Shown here: piece by piece, positions 1 to 6,468 of the stretch
How positions within the stretch are numbered: position 1 is the stretch's first letter
Layout: every line of letters begins with the position of its first letter
From: Methanomicrobiaceae archaeon UBA436
GTDB lineage: Archaea > Halobacteriota > Methanomicrobia > Methanomicrobiales > Methanoculleaceae
Assembly (NCBI GenBank): GCA_002497965.1
Contig: DAFR01000075.1
Span: 1 to 10,026 of the forward strand
DNA length: 10,026 nt
Direction: 5' to 3'
Made by a program: the position numbers and the translations under genes
The notes under the pieces: generated by a model
What the model saw: the letters and a program-made list of their open reading frames with translations, nothing else
Told to the model about the DNA's origin: nothing
The model's database searches: none

Positions 1-1
1 T

Positions 2-2428
2 GCCGGGAGTGAGCCGGCCGGGATCGATCTGGTCGTAGATCCCGCCAGTGCCTCGGTTCCGGCGGATGGGGATAAGGTGATCAGGCTCACCTACACCCTG
101 CGTGACGCCTTCGGCAACAGCGCTCCCGCGCAGGGGCTCTGGGTGAACGCCACGATACAGCGGGTGGACGGGCCTGACGAGCAGAGCGTTCTCCTCTACT
201 CCAACCGTTACGGTCAGGTGATGGTCACCTACGGCCCTGAAGACTCCATGGGCACTGCGACCATCACTGCAACCGCTGCCGCGAACTCAAGCGTGAGCGT
301 AACGCAGGAGGTGGAGTTCACCAGCACCGAGCCTGTGGACATGGTCTTCTCCGCAAGCCCGCAGTCGATGCCGAGCCGCGATGTCAAAGCCGATTCGGTA
401 GCGCAACTCCTGGCGAAGGTGATGGATATCAAGGGGAACCCGGTCGAGGGGGAGACGGTGACGTTTGAGATCGATACCGGTTCGATCAATCACGAAGGGG
501 TCGAGCTGGTCGGCAATCCCTATCTGGGTGAGACACCGGGGCAGAACGAGTTGACAGCCGTGACCGATGAGAACGGCTATGCCACCGTCAGATTCCACCC
601 GGGAGAGTTTGCCGGACCTGTCGGTGGGAAGAGGATCGCGGCGCGAGGGAATGCAACCGTCATAGCCACGTGGGGGACTGCTACCAGAAGCCTCATCCTG
701 ACCTGGATGAACTACCCCTACCTCTCGGTGGAGACGGAGGTATCCCCGGCGACTATCGGGATGAACGATACCGTCGATGTAACGATCAGGCTGAAGGGCG
801 ATGGGTATGAGTTGCAGCCGGATCCGATAGATGTTGTGCTGGTGATCGATCGGTCGGGGAGTATGAGTGAGACGGACATGGAAGGAGACGAAACGAGGAT
901 GGCTGCGGCGAGGGCTGCAGCAAACAACTTTGTTGACCAGATGACCTTTTCCCGCGACCGGGTGGCACTGGTCTCGTTCGCTTTCGATGCCACACTTGAT
1001 CAGGAGTTGACCAATAGCCCTAGCGATATTAAGGGAGCAATTAACCAACTGAATGCTAATGGCGCAACAAACATGCGGCTGGCATATTATGCCGCAATAA
1101 AGTATCTTAAGGAAAACGGCAGACCCGATGCAGTCAAAGCGGTCATCCTCATGAGCGACGGCGACTGGAACTACCATGGTTCACCGCTTGCGAAAGGCAT
1201 AGGTTATGCGGACAATAATCGTTATCTTACCAGTGATTGGGATGGTTCGCCCTACTGGGCACCGCTGTCCGGGTACCGCTGGAGTGGAAGCAGCTACAAT
1301 TTCTCAAGTGAGAAATATGAATGGTATCACGATCTCCCGGAACCACCAAAAGGTGAGGCAAATGTTACGAGGAAGCCAGGCAAAGGAAGATGGTATGACA
1401 CCGTCGAAAAAAAATGGTACCGTACCAATCCTGATAGTAATACCTGCGATAACGGCCAGTTTACCAACCAGAACATGTCGATTTATGCCATCAGCGGCGA
1501 TGAAACCAAGAAGGTAAGAATTTACAGTATCGGCTTCGCATCAAAATTAGATTCCAATGTCGAACGTGATCTGGGTATCCTGTCGAGTGCAACTGGTGGT
1601 AAGTATGTCTGGGCCGGCAACGAAGCGGAACTAAAAAAAGTCTACACCGACATCGCCGGCGAACTCAAGACCGAGGCCGGCGTCAACACCACGATGACCG
1701 TCTTCGAGAATGTCGAGGTGAACGAAACGCTTATAGACGCGTTCGAAGTGTTTGACTACAGGCACGAGAATGGAGTCTCCACCTACATACTTAACAAGAG
1801 CGGAAACGGCACCATCCTCTATGAAGGCACCATCGACCAGACCGCCGGGTGGAACACCGGTCACAACCTCCACTTTGACATCGGCACCATCCATCTCAAC
1901 CAGGTCTGGGAGGCCAAAATCCGCCTCGCGGTGAATCCATCATACGAGGCGGGCGACTACAATAACATCAACATCTTCGGCCCTGGTGCAAGCCTCTCGT
2001 TTAACAACGGTGAAGACACGCTCGATCTCCCGGATACCTTCCTCACAGTCCTCCCCGACCTGAACAACACCGGTATAACGTCCGCCTGGCTCGAGGTGGA
2101 TCTTAAGAAGCCGGAGCTCCCGGCCGACCAGGAGTCGTTCACCGACACCGTCCCGCTGGAGTGGACGATCACCTACAACGGCACCAGTGAGATCCATGAG
2201 ACGCTTGCATACTCAAACGATAAACTATCCTGGACGGTCTTCTGGACAAAGACGGTTGACAACTCGACCACAGGGGGCAACGCCCGGCTGGACGCAAGAA
2301 GCCTGACCGCCGGTGACTACTGGATCCGGCTCACCGCCTTGGCGTATGACGCACCCGACGCCAGGGATACAACAAATTTCACGATTCCTATCGGGAGCAC
2401 GTCCCGCGCCTACATAAAGATCGAGTAA
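2..2428 (+). CDS. Large surface/secreted protein with Ig-like domains and a vWA domain, 5' partial
   Basis: The frame is open from the first bases of the window, so the N-terminus (and any signal peptide) lies outside; the GTG at 77 is not the real start. At least two Ig-like (Big-1/invasin-type) beta domains come first: one up to about 315 and one at about 345-690, with the typical NPVEGETVTFE strand. A vWA domain starts near 825. Its metal-ion site is visible as DRSGS (848-862), a Thr in GATNM (codon at 1067) and an Asp in MSDGD (codon at 1157). Between that strand and the next vWA strand (RIYSIGF, about 1517) lies an unusually long, Trp/Tyr-rich insert of roughly 100 residues. A C-terminal beta-rich region follows. 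There are many N-x-S/T sequons, as in archaeal N-glycosylated surface proteins. No C-terminal membrane anchor or PGF-type sorting signal is seen. Likely extracellular adhesion or matrix protein; the ligand is unknown. Domain calls are firm, the role is inferred. Confidence 0.85.
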   Translation, partial: AGSEPAGIDLVVDPASASVPADGDKVIRLTYTLRDAFGNSAPAQGLWVNATIQRVDGPDEQSVLLYSNRYGQVMVTYGPEDSMGTATITATAAANSSVSVTQEVEFTSTEPVDMVFSASPQSMPSRDVKADSVAQLLAKVMDIKGNPVEGETVTFEIDTGSINHEGVELVGNPYLGETPGQNELTAVTDENGYATVRFHPGEFAGPVGGKRIAARGNATVIATWGTATRSLILTWMNYPYLSVETEVSPATIGMNDTVDVTIRLKGDGYELQPDPIDVVLVIDRSGSMSETDMEGDETRMAAARAAANNFVDQMTFSRDRVALVSFAFDATLDQELTNSPSDIKGAINQLNANGATNMRLAYYAAIKYLKENGRPDAVKAVILMSDGDWNYHGSPLAKGIGYADNNRYLTSDWDGSPYWAPLSGYRWSGSSYNFSSEKYEWYHDLPEPPKGEANVTRKPGKGRWYDTVEKKWYRTNPDSNTCDNGQFTNQNMSIYAISGDETKKVRIYSIGFASKLDSNVERDLGILSSATGGKYVWAGNEAELKKVYTDIAGELKTEAGVNTTMTVFENVEVNETLIDAFEVFDYRHENGVSTYILNKSGNGTILYEGTIDQTAGWNTGHNLHFDIGTIHLNQVWEAKIRLAVNPSYEAGDYNNINIFGPGASLSFNNGEDTLDLPDTFLTVLPDLNNTGITSAWLEVDLKKPELPADQESFTDTVPLEWTITYNGTSEIHETLAYSNDKLSWTVFWTKTVDNSTTGGNARLDARSLTAGDYWIRLTALAYDAPDARDTTNFTIPIGSTSRAYIKIE

Positions 2429-2436
2429 CCCCAATC

Positions 2437-2443
2437 TTTTTTT
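2437..2443 (+). terminator. Oligo-T transcription terminator after the vWA protein gene
   Basis: A run of seven T begins eight bases after the TAA stop at 2426-2428. Archaeal RNA polymerase terminates at such T-tracts without needing a hairpin. A second candidate lies about 25 bases further on. Confidence 0.55.
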
Positions 2444-2466
2444 CGCGCATATGATTGAATGGCGTG

Positions 2467-2488
2467 CTGCCTGAAACCTGGCAGTTTT
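2467..2488 (+). terminator. Hairpin followed by TTTT, possible back-up terminator
   Basis: CTGCC (2467-2471) pairs with GGCAG (2480-2484) across an 8-base loop and is followed directly by TTTT. It sits just downstream of the T7 tract and could be a second stop for the same transcript. The stem is only five pairs, so it could also be chance. Confidence 0.3.
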
Positions 2489-2764
2489 CACGAGGAAACC
2501 AGAAGACCTGCATCTTACGCGCCTCTCCCGTTCGCGGGATGGGGCGGGCAGTGTCTGGCGATTGGCCCGGATACCGTGCCCCGGGGGGAAACAGGATCTT
2601 CGAGGAGTTTCTCGCTTGAACCCGGCTGAAGAAATCTCCACCGTGGCAGTGTATCGATAGGGAATCACCCCCCTCACCTGTCTCTTGCGTAACCCCCATC
2701 TCTCAGCGGGATAACGAATCCCTCGCGCGCCGCCCCCCCGCATCCCTTCATCAAATGCCTTCAC

Positions 2765-2815
2765 CAGACCAGCGCATCGGTCTGATAACCTCGTGGAAGA
2801 CCGGCTTTGCAAGCC
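2765..2815. repeat. Mutually exclusive inverted repeats (switch-like hairpins)
   Basis: CAGACC (2765-2770), GGTCTG (2779-2784) and AGACCG (2798-2803) share one core. The middle element can pair with the left arm (6 bp, 8-base loop), or as CGGTCT (2778-2783) with the right arm (6 bp, 14-base loop), but not with both. A further small stem, GGCTT/AAGCC (2803-2807 with 2811-2815), follows at once. The pairing is seen directly; whether it is transcribed or functional is unknown. Confidence 0.35.
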
Positions 2816-2897
2816 CGCCTGAACGATGGCGTCATGGCATCTTGCAGGGAGGGAGCGCCTTCCACGCCGGAGTGAGGATGAACTTGAGCAGAACGGC

Positions 2898-2903
2898 AAA
2901 AAA
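2898..2903 (-). terminator. Oligo-T terminator of tRNA-Arg
   Basis: Read on the minus strand, six T begin four bases after the discriminator base of the tRNA (2907), the usual arrangement for archaeal tRNA termination. Confidence 0.55.
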
Positions 2904-2906
2904 CAG

Positions 2907-2978
2907 CGGACCCAGCGGGAGTTGAACCCGCGTCCTTGGGTTCGAAGCCCAAAAGGATGTCCCCTACCCCATGGGTCC
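2907..2978 (-). tRNA. tRNA-Arg, anticodon TCG
   Basis: On the minus strand the acceptor arms GGACCCA (2978-2972) and TGGGTCC (2914-2908) pair over all seven positions, followed by discriminator G at 2907. The anticodon stem TTGGG/CCCAA encloses the seven-base loop CTTCGAA, giving anticodon TCG, which reads CGA arginine codons. The T arm is GCGGG-TTCAACT-CCCGC with a canonical TTCAA loop. The D arm is short and G-rich with A14, GG and A21 in place. The variable loop is four bases, so this is not a Ser or Leu tRNA. No intron is present and CCA is not encoded; the bases after the discriminator are CTG. Confidence 0.93.
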
Positions 2979-3009
2979 CCACATCGGTTTCTATCATAAG
3001 ATATTAAGC

Positions 3010-3020
3010 GTTTTTATAGC
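3010..3020 (-). promoter_or_regulatory. TATA box for tRNA-Arg (minus strand)
   Basis: The minus-strand sequence GCTATAAAAAC is a strong archaeal TATA element. Its centre is about 37 bp upstream of the tRNA 5' end, which would put the transcription start near 2988 with a leader of about ten bases. The same AT-rich block (2990-3030) must also hold the promoter of the divergent dUTPase gene, where the plus-strand candidates (around 2997-3006 and 3010-3019) are weaker. Confidence 0.5.
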
Positions 3021-3033
3021 ACTATTCTATACG

Positions 3034-3459
3034 ATGATCCTCTCGTCCAGCGAAATCGTTCGACGGCTCCATGACGGCGATCTCGTCATCGAACCATACC
3101 ACGCTGCGTCCCAGCAACCGGCATCCTACGACCTGCGTGCCTGCGAAACAACCGTCCTCCCGCGCGGCGAATGCAGACTGGTAGCCTCGATCGAGCGTGT
3201 GGAACTCCCGGAAGACCTGGCAGGGACACTCCGGTGCCGCTCCTCGTTCGCCCGCCGCGGCGTCCTCCTCGGCGGCGGGTTTGTCGACCCCGGGTTCCGC
3301 GGCCACCTGACGCTCTGCCTTACAAACGCCGGCAGAGAAGAGATCCAGATCCAGGAGGGTGACCGCGTCGTCCAGATCGTCCTCCATGAGGTCCTAAACG
3401 CCGACCGGGCCTATGCCGGCCGCTACCAGGACAGCGTTGGCGTGGTGCACACCCGATGA
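3034..3459 (+). CDS. dut: Archaeal-type deoxyuridine triphosphatase (dUTPase)
   Basis: Likely hydrolyses dUTP to dUMP and pyrophosphate, which keeps uracil out of DNA and supplies dUMP for dTMP synthesis. The 141-residue protein belongs to the dUTPase/dCTP-deaminase fold: QPASYDLRA (28-36), RSSFARRG (69-76), GFVDPGFRG (82-90, with the catalytic-type Asp85) and a C-terminal GRYQDSVGV (129-137). The position of the deaminase catalytic Glu (E in VLEF of bacterial Dcd) is Cys95 here (LTLCL), and the protein is shorter than Dcd (about 190 residues). dUTPase is therefore favoured over deaminase, as in the short archaeal Dut family. A longer frame starts at 2971, but it would run into the tRNA gene and encode a hydrophobic stretch foreign to the family, so ATG 3034 is chosen. 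No Shine-Dalgarno precedes this start and a TATA-like sequence lies about 20-35 bases upstream, so the mRNA may be leaderless. The stop overlaps the next gene. Confidence 0.85.
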   Translation: MILSSSEIVRRLHDGDLVIEPYHAASQQPASYDLRACETTVLPRGECRLVASIERVELPEDLAGTLRCRSSFARRGVLLGGGFVDPGFRGHLTLCLTNAGREEIQIQEGDRVVQIVLHEVLNADRAYAGRYQDSVGVVHTR

Positions 3460-4424
3460 CCCCCTCCATCCGCTCTGAACGGAAGTACCTCGAGATCCTG
3501 CGGATCCTGGCCGAGTCGCACGAACCGCTGGGCGCAAAGAGACTGAGCGAGAAGATGGCCGAACGCGGGTTCGTCCTGAGCGACCGCGCCGTCCAGTACT
3601 ACCTCCAGTACCTCGACGAGATGGGGTTTACAGCGAAGGTCGGGAACCGCGGCCGCCTCCTCACCGAGGCCGGGATCGCCGAGAGCAAGCGGGCGCTTGT
3701 CGAGGAGCAGATCGGGTTCATCATATCAAAACTCGAACGGCTCGCCTTCAGGAGCACCTTTGACCCTCTGACCGGCAAAGGAACCGTCGCCTACAACCTC
3801 TCCCTCGTCCGTGAGGAGGACCTCCCCGGCGTCACAGCGGCCTTCGACGAGGTGGCGTCAGCGGGTTACGGGTTCCTGAACACCTACCGGGTCGTCGAGA
3901 CCGACCCCAGGATACCTGACGGCCATATCGGGATCATGACGGCATGCAGCATCACCCTGGACGGCGTCCTCCAGAGGAAGGGCATCCCCACAAGGCTCGA
4001 GTACGCCGGCAGGATCGCCGTCGACGAGAACGGTTCGGCAAGTTTCCTCGACCTCATCGGCTACCGCGGAACGTCAGTCGACCCGCTCCACCTCTTCGTC
4101 TCCGCCGGGCTCACATCGATCAACCGGCTCGTGACGACCGGAGCGGGCGTGGCGCTTGCAAACGTCCGTGCAGTCCCCTCGGCCGCAGGCTCAAGGGCCG
4201 AAGAGGTTGTCGGCCTGATGGAAGAGCGGGGGTTCAACTTCCCGGCCAGGAGAGGCATCGGTGAGTTCAACCTCCCCGAACACCCCTACCGGCTATTCAT
4301 CGTCGCGTTCACAGGGATGAACATGGTGGGAAGCGCCATCGAGAAGGGCTACACCGTCAAAACAGAGATCGGCGCCGGAACGACGCCTTTTGAAGACCTG
4401 GTTGGCGCTACAGGATCCAGGTGA
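3456..4424 (+). CDS. nrpR: NrpR-family transcriptional regulator (winged helix plus one NrpR regulatory domain)
   Basis: A 322-residue protein. Residues about 8-75 form a winged helix-turn-helix (SDRAVQYYLQYLDEMGF is the recognition-helix region, followed by a basic wing). Residues about 85-320 form one NrpR regulatory domain (DUF128), with ACSITLDGVL (163-172), GIPTRLEYAG (176-185), YRGTSVDPLHLF (203-214) and a late GVALANVR segment. In methanogens NrpR represses nif and glnA promoters and is released by 2-oxoglutarate. The Methanococcus protein has two regulatory domains in tandem; this one has one, so it probably acts as a homodimer or with a second NrpR-like protein. The start ATG sits in the ATGA overlap with the dut stop, implying translational coupling and a shared transcript. 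Its 3' end overlaps the convergent tubulin-like gene by 17 bp. The family is confident; targets are not visible in this window. Confidence 0.85.
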   Translation: MTPSIRSERKYLEILRILAESHEPLGAKRLSEKMAERGFVLSDRAVQYYLQYLDEMGFTAKVGNRGRLLTEAGIAESKRALVEEQIGFIISKLERLAFRSTFDPLTGKGTVAYNLSLVREEDLPGVTAAFDEVASAGYGFLNTYRVVETDPRIPDGHIGIMTACSITLDGVLQRKGIPTRLEYAGRIAVDENGSASFLDLIGYRGTSVDPLHLFVSAGLTSINRLVTTGAGVALANVRAVPSAAGSRAEEVVGLMEERGFNFPARRGIGEFNLPEHPYRLFIVAFTGMNMVGSAIEKGYTVKTEIGAGTTPFEDLVGATGSR

Positions 4425-6186
4425 TCCCGTCGTCTGGCTCTTCCTCTTCGCGGGCGGCTGCATCAAGCACCCGGAGTTTCCCCCGTCCCGGTTCGACCTC
4501 TTTTGGCCTGGGCCCCGGCCTGGTGGCGCCATCCGGCAGCCTGTCCTTCGGTGCAGGCACCACTCCATGCATCCGCACCCCCGCCTCATCAAAGAGGTCG
4601 TCCCTCGGCCGCTGGCCGTGGCCGAACGTGACGCGCTCACCGCTTAAAGCCCCCTCCTTCGGCCGCTGCACCGGCTTAAAGGACGCCGAACCGCTCATAC
4701 CATCATCCCTTGGCGCCGTCTTCTCAACACGAATACCCTTCAGGTCAAAGGTGCTGTTCTTCGGCGCGGGCACCGAGGACGTCACAGAGGCCGACCCCGC
4801 AAGGTCGATCTCCCGTCCACTCTCCCTGGGCGGGAGGCTGAGGCCTCCATCCTCCTCTCTCTTCCCCGGTTTTGGGGAGATATCGATCGTCTCATCTTTT
4901 TGCCTGGTGCCCGCACCAGCCGGCATATCGATCATCTCATCCTTCTCCATCATCGTCTCATCACCCGTATATCCAGCCTCATCCGGAGAGGCAACCTCAA
5001 AGGAAGAGGCATGATCATCCCCCTCGAGATCCTCTGGTGCCCGGGATGCCTCCTCCTCGCACTCAAGCATGTAATCCGCCCGGATATCCTGGATTTCTCC
5101 AACCCTCGGTATGTTTGAGAGCCCCGAGAGCACGACTATGATCCCCACATACGCCGTGTTCCGCACCGGGTAGTCGCCGGAACGCATCTCGAGCCCCGCG
5201 ATGCTCCTGTCAATCCATTTGCGGACTGCATGGAACCCCTTCATCGAGAGTTCGGCCGAAGGGCCGGCGATCAGAACCAGCGCCTTATCAGCGCTCGTGA
5301 GGTCGCAGGGGATCGATATATCCTCATAGACCGCTCGCTTTGCAAGCGAGATTATCCGTGCGGTTCTCTCGTGCGAGCCCTGGATCAGATCCTTCAACGA
5401 CCGCCTCCGGCGGAGGAGGTTCGTCAACCCCGTCGGCAGACGCTCCGTGGCGTACCCGACCGCGACAAGCCCCCCATCCTTCAGGGTGTTGAGTACCTCC
5501 CCCGCGTCCAGGACCACCTCGGCGACCTCAACCCCGCCCTCGTTGAACTCCCCGGCACGCAGGAGAAGACCTACCTGACGGGCAATCCGTTCATTGAGCA
5601 TGTTGTAGTGCGTTCTCGGGTCTGGTGCTTCAAGCGGCTGGCGCCGCCGGCCGGAACCGCCAGCGCTCTCCGGTCTCTCGCAGGCCAGAAGCTTCCTCGA
5701 CCAGGTCTCGTTATCAAAGAGGATGACCCCGTCGACCAGTTCCTGGAGCATCTCAAGGTCATCAGCGGCTTTGGCCGAGACCCGTTTACCCTCGCCGAGG
5801 CAGGGTAGGATGGCAAGGGCAAAGATAGGCTCCACATAGGATACCCGGATCTTCTCGATTATGAACGGCGCGATATCGATGACGCTGCCCCCCAGCCCGC
5901 AGCAGATCAGGATCGAGTCGATCTCGATCGTATCCATGCGCTGAAGGCGGGTCATCACCTCATCGATATCTATCACATCTGCTGCACCAGCATGATCGGT
6001 TATGTTGACGCCCGGAAAGAAGATCCGGGCATCGTTCGGGAGGTGGCGGAGCTGGAGCAGGGAGTTTGGATCAACATCGATAACCACCGCGTTCATGCAA
6101 TGGACTCCACTCCGCCGGTCGTGGTCATAGAGTTTGTCCACCACCCTCGACCCGGCGCCGCCAAGCCCGATTGTCAGAACGCGCAT
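4408..6186 (-). CDS. Tubulin/FtsZ-superfamily protein with long repetitive tail
   Basis: 592 residues. The first ~375 form a tubulin/FtsZ-type GTPase fold: N-terminal GLGGAGS loop (7-13), a DVDPNSL segment (38-44), the glycine loop CGLGGSVID (96-104) where FtsZ has GGGTGTG, and a T7-like segment LDAGEV (226-231) with Asp227 and Glu230 aligned to the catalytic acids of FtsZ although the usual Asn is Val. GDYPVRNTAYVGIIVVLSG (337-355) resembles the CetZ/FtsZ C-terminal domain. It is thus a divergent member, nearer to archaeal CetZ-type or orphan tubulin-like proteins than to division FtsZ. GTP binding is plausible; polymerisation is unproven. Residues 376-592 are a low-complexity, charged, probably disordered tail with two repeat families (separate entries), ending in the peptide DDGITWIL. 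No membrane segments, so cytoplasmic. It is a lone gene, convergent with nrpR. A possible role is cell shape or motility scaffolding, inferred only from the family. Confidence 0.8.
   Translation of the reverse strand: MRVLTIGLGGAGSRVVDKLYDHDRRSGVHCMNAVVIDVDPNSLLQLRHLPNDARIFFPGVNITDHAGAADVIDIDEVMTRLQRMDTIEIDSILICCGLGGSVIDIAPFIIEKIRVSYVEPIFALAILPCLGEGKRVSAKAADDLEMLQELVDGVILFDNETWSRKLLACERPESAGGSGRRRQPLEAPDPRTHYNMLNERIARQVGLLLRAGEFNEGGVEVAEVVLDAGEVLNTLKDGGLVAVGYATERLPTGLTNLLRRRRSLKDLIQGSHERTARIISLAKRAVYEDISIPCDLTSADKALVLIAGPSAELSMKGFHAVRKWIDRSIAGLEMRSGDYPVRNTAYVGIIVVLSGLSNIPRVGEIQDIRADYMLECEEEASRAPEDLEGDDHASSFEVASPDEAGYTGDETMMEKDEMIDMPAGAGTRQKDETIDISPKPGKREEDGGLSLPPRESGREIDLAGSASVTSSVPAPKNSTFDLKGIRVEKTAPRDDGMSGSASFKPVQRPKEGALSGERVTFGHGQRPRDDLFDEAGVRMHGVVPAPKDRLPDGATRPGPRPKEVEPGRGKLRVLDAAAREEEEPDDGITWIL
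4459..4770 (-). repeat. Six imperfect P(K/R)(D/E/N) repeats in the tubulin-like tail
   Basis: Residues 473 to about 576 contain six units opening PAPKN (473), APRDD (491), QRPKE (507), QRPRD (525), PAPKD (544) and PRPKE (559), spaced 18, 16, 18, 19 and 15 residues. Several carry a following G(I/V)RV-like or ERVTF hydrophobic patch. They are basic and proline-rich, in contrast to the acidic repeat array before them. Confidence 0.55.
4771..4950 (-). repeat. Four imperfect 15-residue tandem repeats in the tubulin-like tail
   Basis: Protein residues 413-472 divide into four 15-residue units starting MEKDEMIDM, RQKDETIDI, REEDGGLSL and REIDLAGSA. The acidic/hydrophobic core xxxDExIDx recurs at exact 15-residue spacing and decays toward the fourth unit. 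Confidence 0.6.
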
Positions 6187-6267
6187 ACCGATTATACCCC
6201 TTACCTGGCACCTTCCATGTACAGCCGAAGAGATTCTGCCGCGAAAGAAGCGTGGAACTTATCGAGA

Positions 6268-6308
6268 ACTATTTATGATTATATGGTCGGACGGAAGATA
6301 TATATTTC
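6268..6308 (-). promoter_or_regulatory. AT-rich promoter region of the tubulin-like gene
   Basis: On the minus strand this block offers CATATAATC (6285-6277), TCATAAATAG (6278-6269) and an AATATATAT run (6307-6299) as TATA candidates. They would place the transcription start between about 6245 and 6276, leaving a leader of some 60-90 bases before ATG 6186. The Shine-Dalgarno is weak (AAGGGGT). I cannot decide which box is used. Confidence 0.35.
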
Positions 6309-6468
6309 CCTGCGACATTTAACGCTGCCGATGGGTACCCTTAACCATTCCGGATTGCTCGCAAGATGGGGTTGTTAGACCGGCCGATACCCTGTAAAAC
6401 CCTCCACCCACCCACTTTTCGAGCTGCGTACGCGATTGGGTGCAGTCCGGCCGAGCACAAAATGATAA

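Larger units (their letters stand above)
2429..2906. other. 478-bp stretch without a convincing gene
   Basis: Apart from the T-tract and hairpin near its left end, the inverted repeats at 2765-2815 and the tRNA terminator at its right end, I see no protein gene here. The long minus-strand open frame that crosses it (2225-2899) also runs through the 3' end of the vWA gene. Its composition (Arg/Ser/Cys-rich, no motif) is that of a GC-rich shadow frame. I looked for RNase P RNA, SRP RNA and box C/D signatures and found none I would defend. A pyrimidine-rich block lies around 2665-2740. Confidence 0.6.

Noticed and set aside
287..1177. 296-codon minus-strand open frame inside the vWA gene
   Set aside because: Entirely antisense to a gene with clear Ig and vWA domains; no domain or start signal of its own.
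2225..2899. 224-codon minus-strand open frame across the 3' end of the vWA gene and the gene-free stretch
   Set aside because: It overlaps a well-supported gene by about 200 bases, crosses its terminator and has no recognisable motif; composition is that of a GC-rich shadow frame.
2450..2900. RNase P RNA, SRP RNA or box C/D guide RNA
   Set aside because: A GAGGAAA near 2508 and scattered TGATGA-like words are present, but the flanking conserved sequences and pairings of these RNAs are not.
2971..3033. Upstream extension of dut starting at ATG 2971
   Set aside because: The ATG lies inside the tRNA-Arg gene and the added residues are absent from the dUTPase family; ATG 3034 gives the family length.
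3034..3459. dCTP deaminase (dcd) or bifunctional dCTP deaminase/dUTPase
   Set aside because: The catalytic Glu of the deaminase is replaced by Cys95 and the protein is about 50 residues shorter than Dcd; it fits the short archaeal dUTPase family better.
4421..5014. 197-codon plus-strand Ser/Pro-rich frame antisense to the tail of the tubulin-like gene
   Set aside because: Its low-complexity content is explained by the repetitive coding strand; no independent start signal or homology visible.
6293..6309. GGAA...TTCC palindrome as an NrpR operator upstream of the tubulin-like gene
   Set aside because: The spacer is nine bases; the described methanogen operator is GGAA-N6-TTCC, and the inner bases are not symmetrical.
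5992..6378. 128-codon plus-strand open frame over the tubulin-like start and intergenic region
   Set aside because: It is antisense to the conserved N-terminal GTPase region and has no motif or ribosome site.
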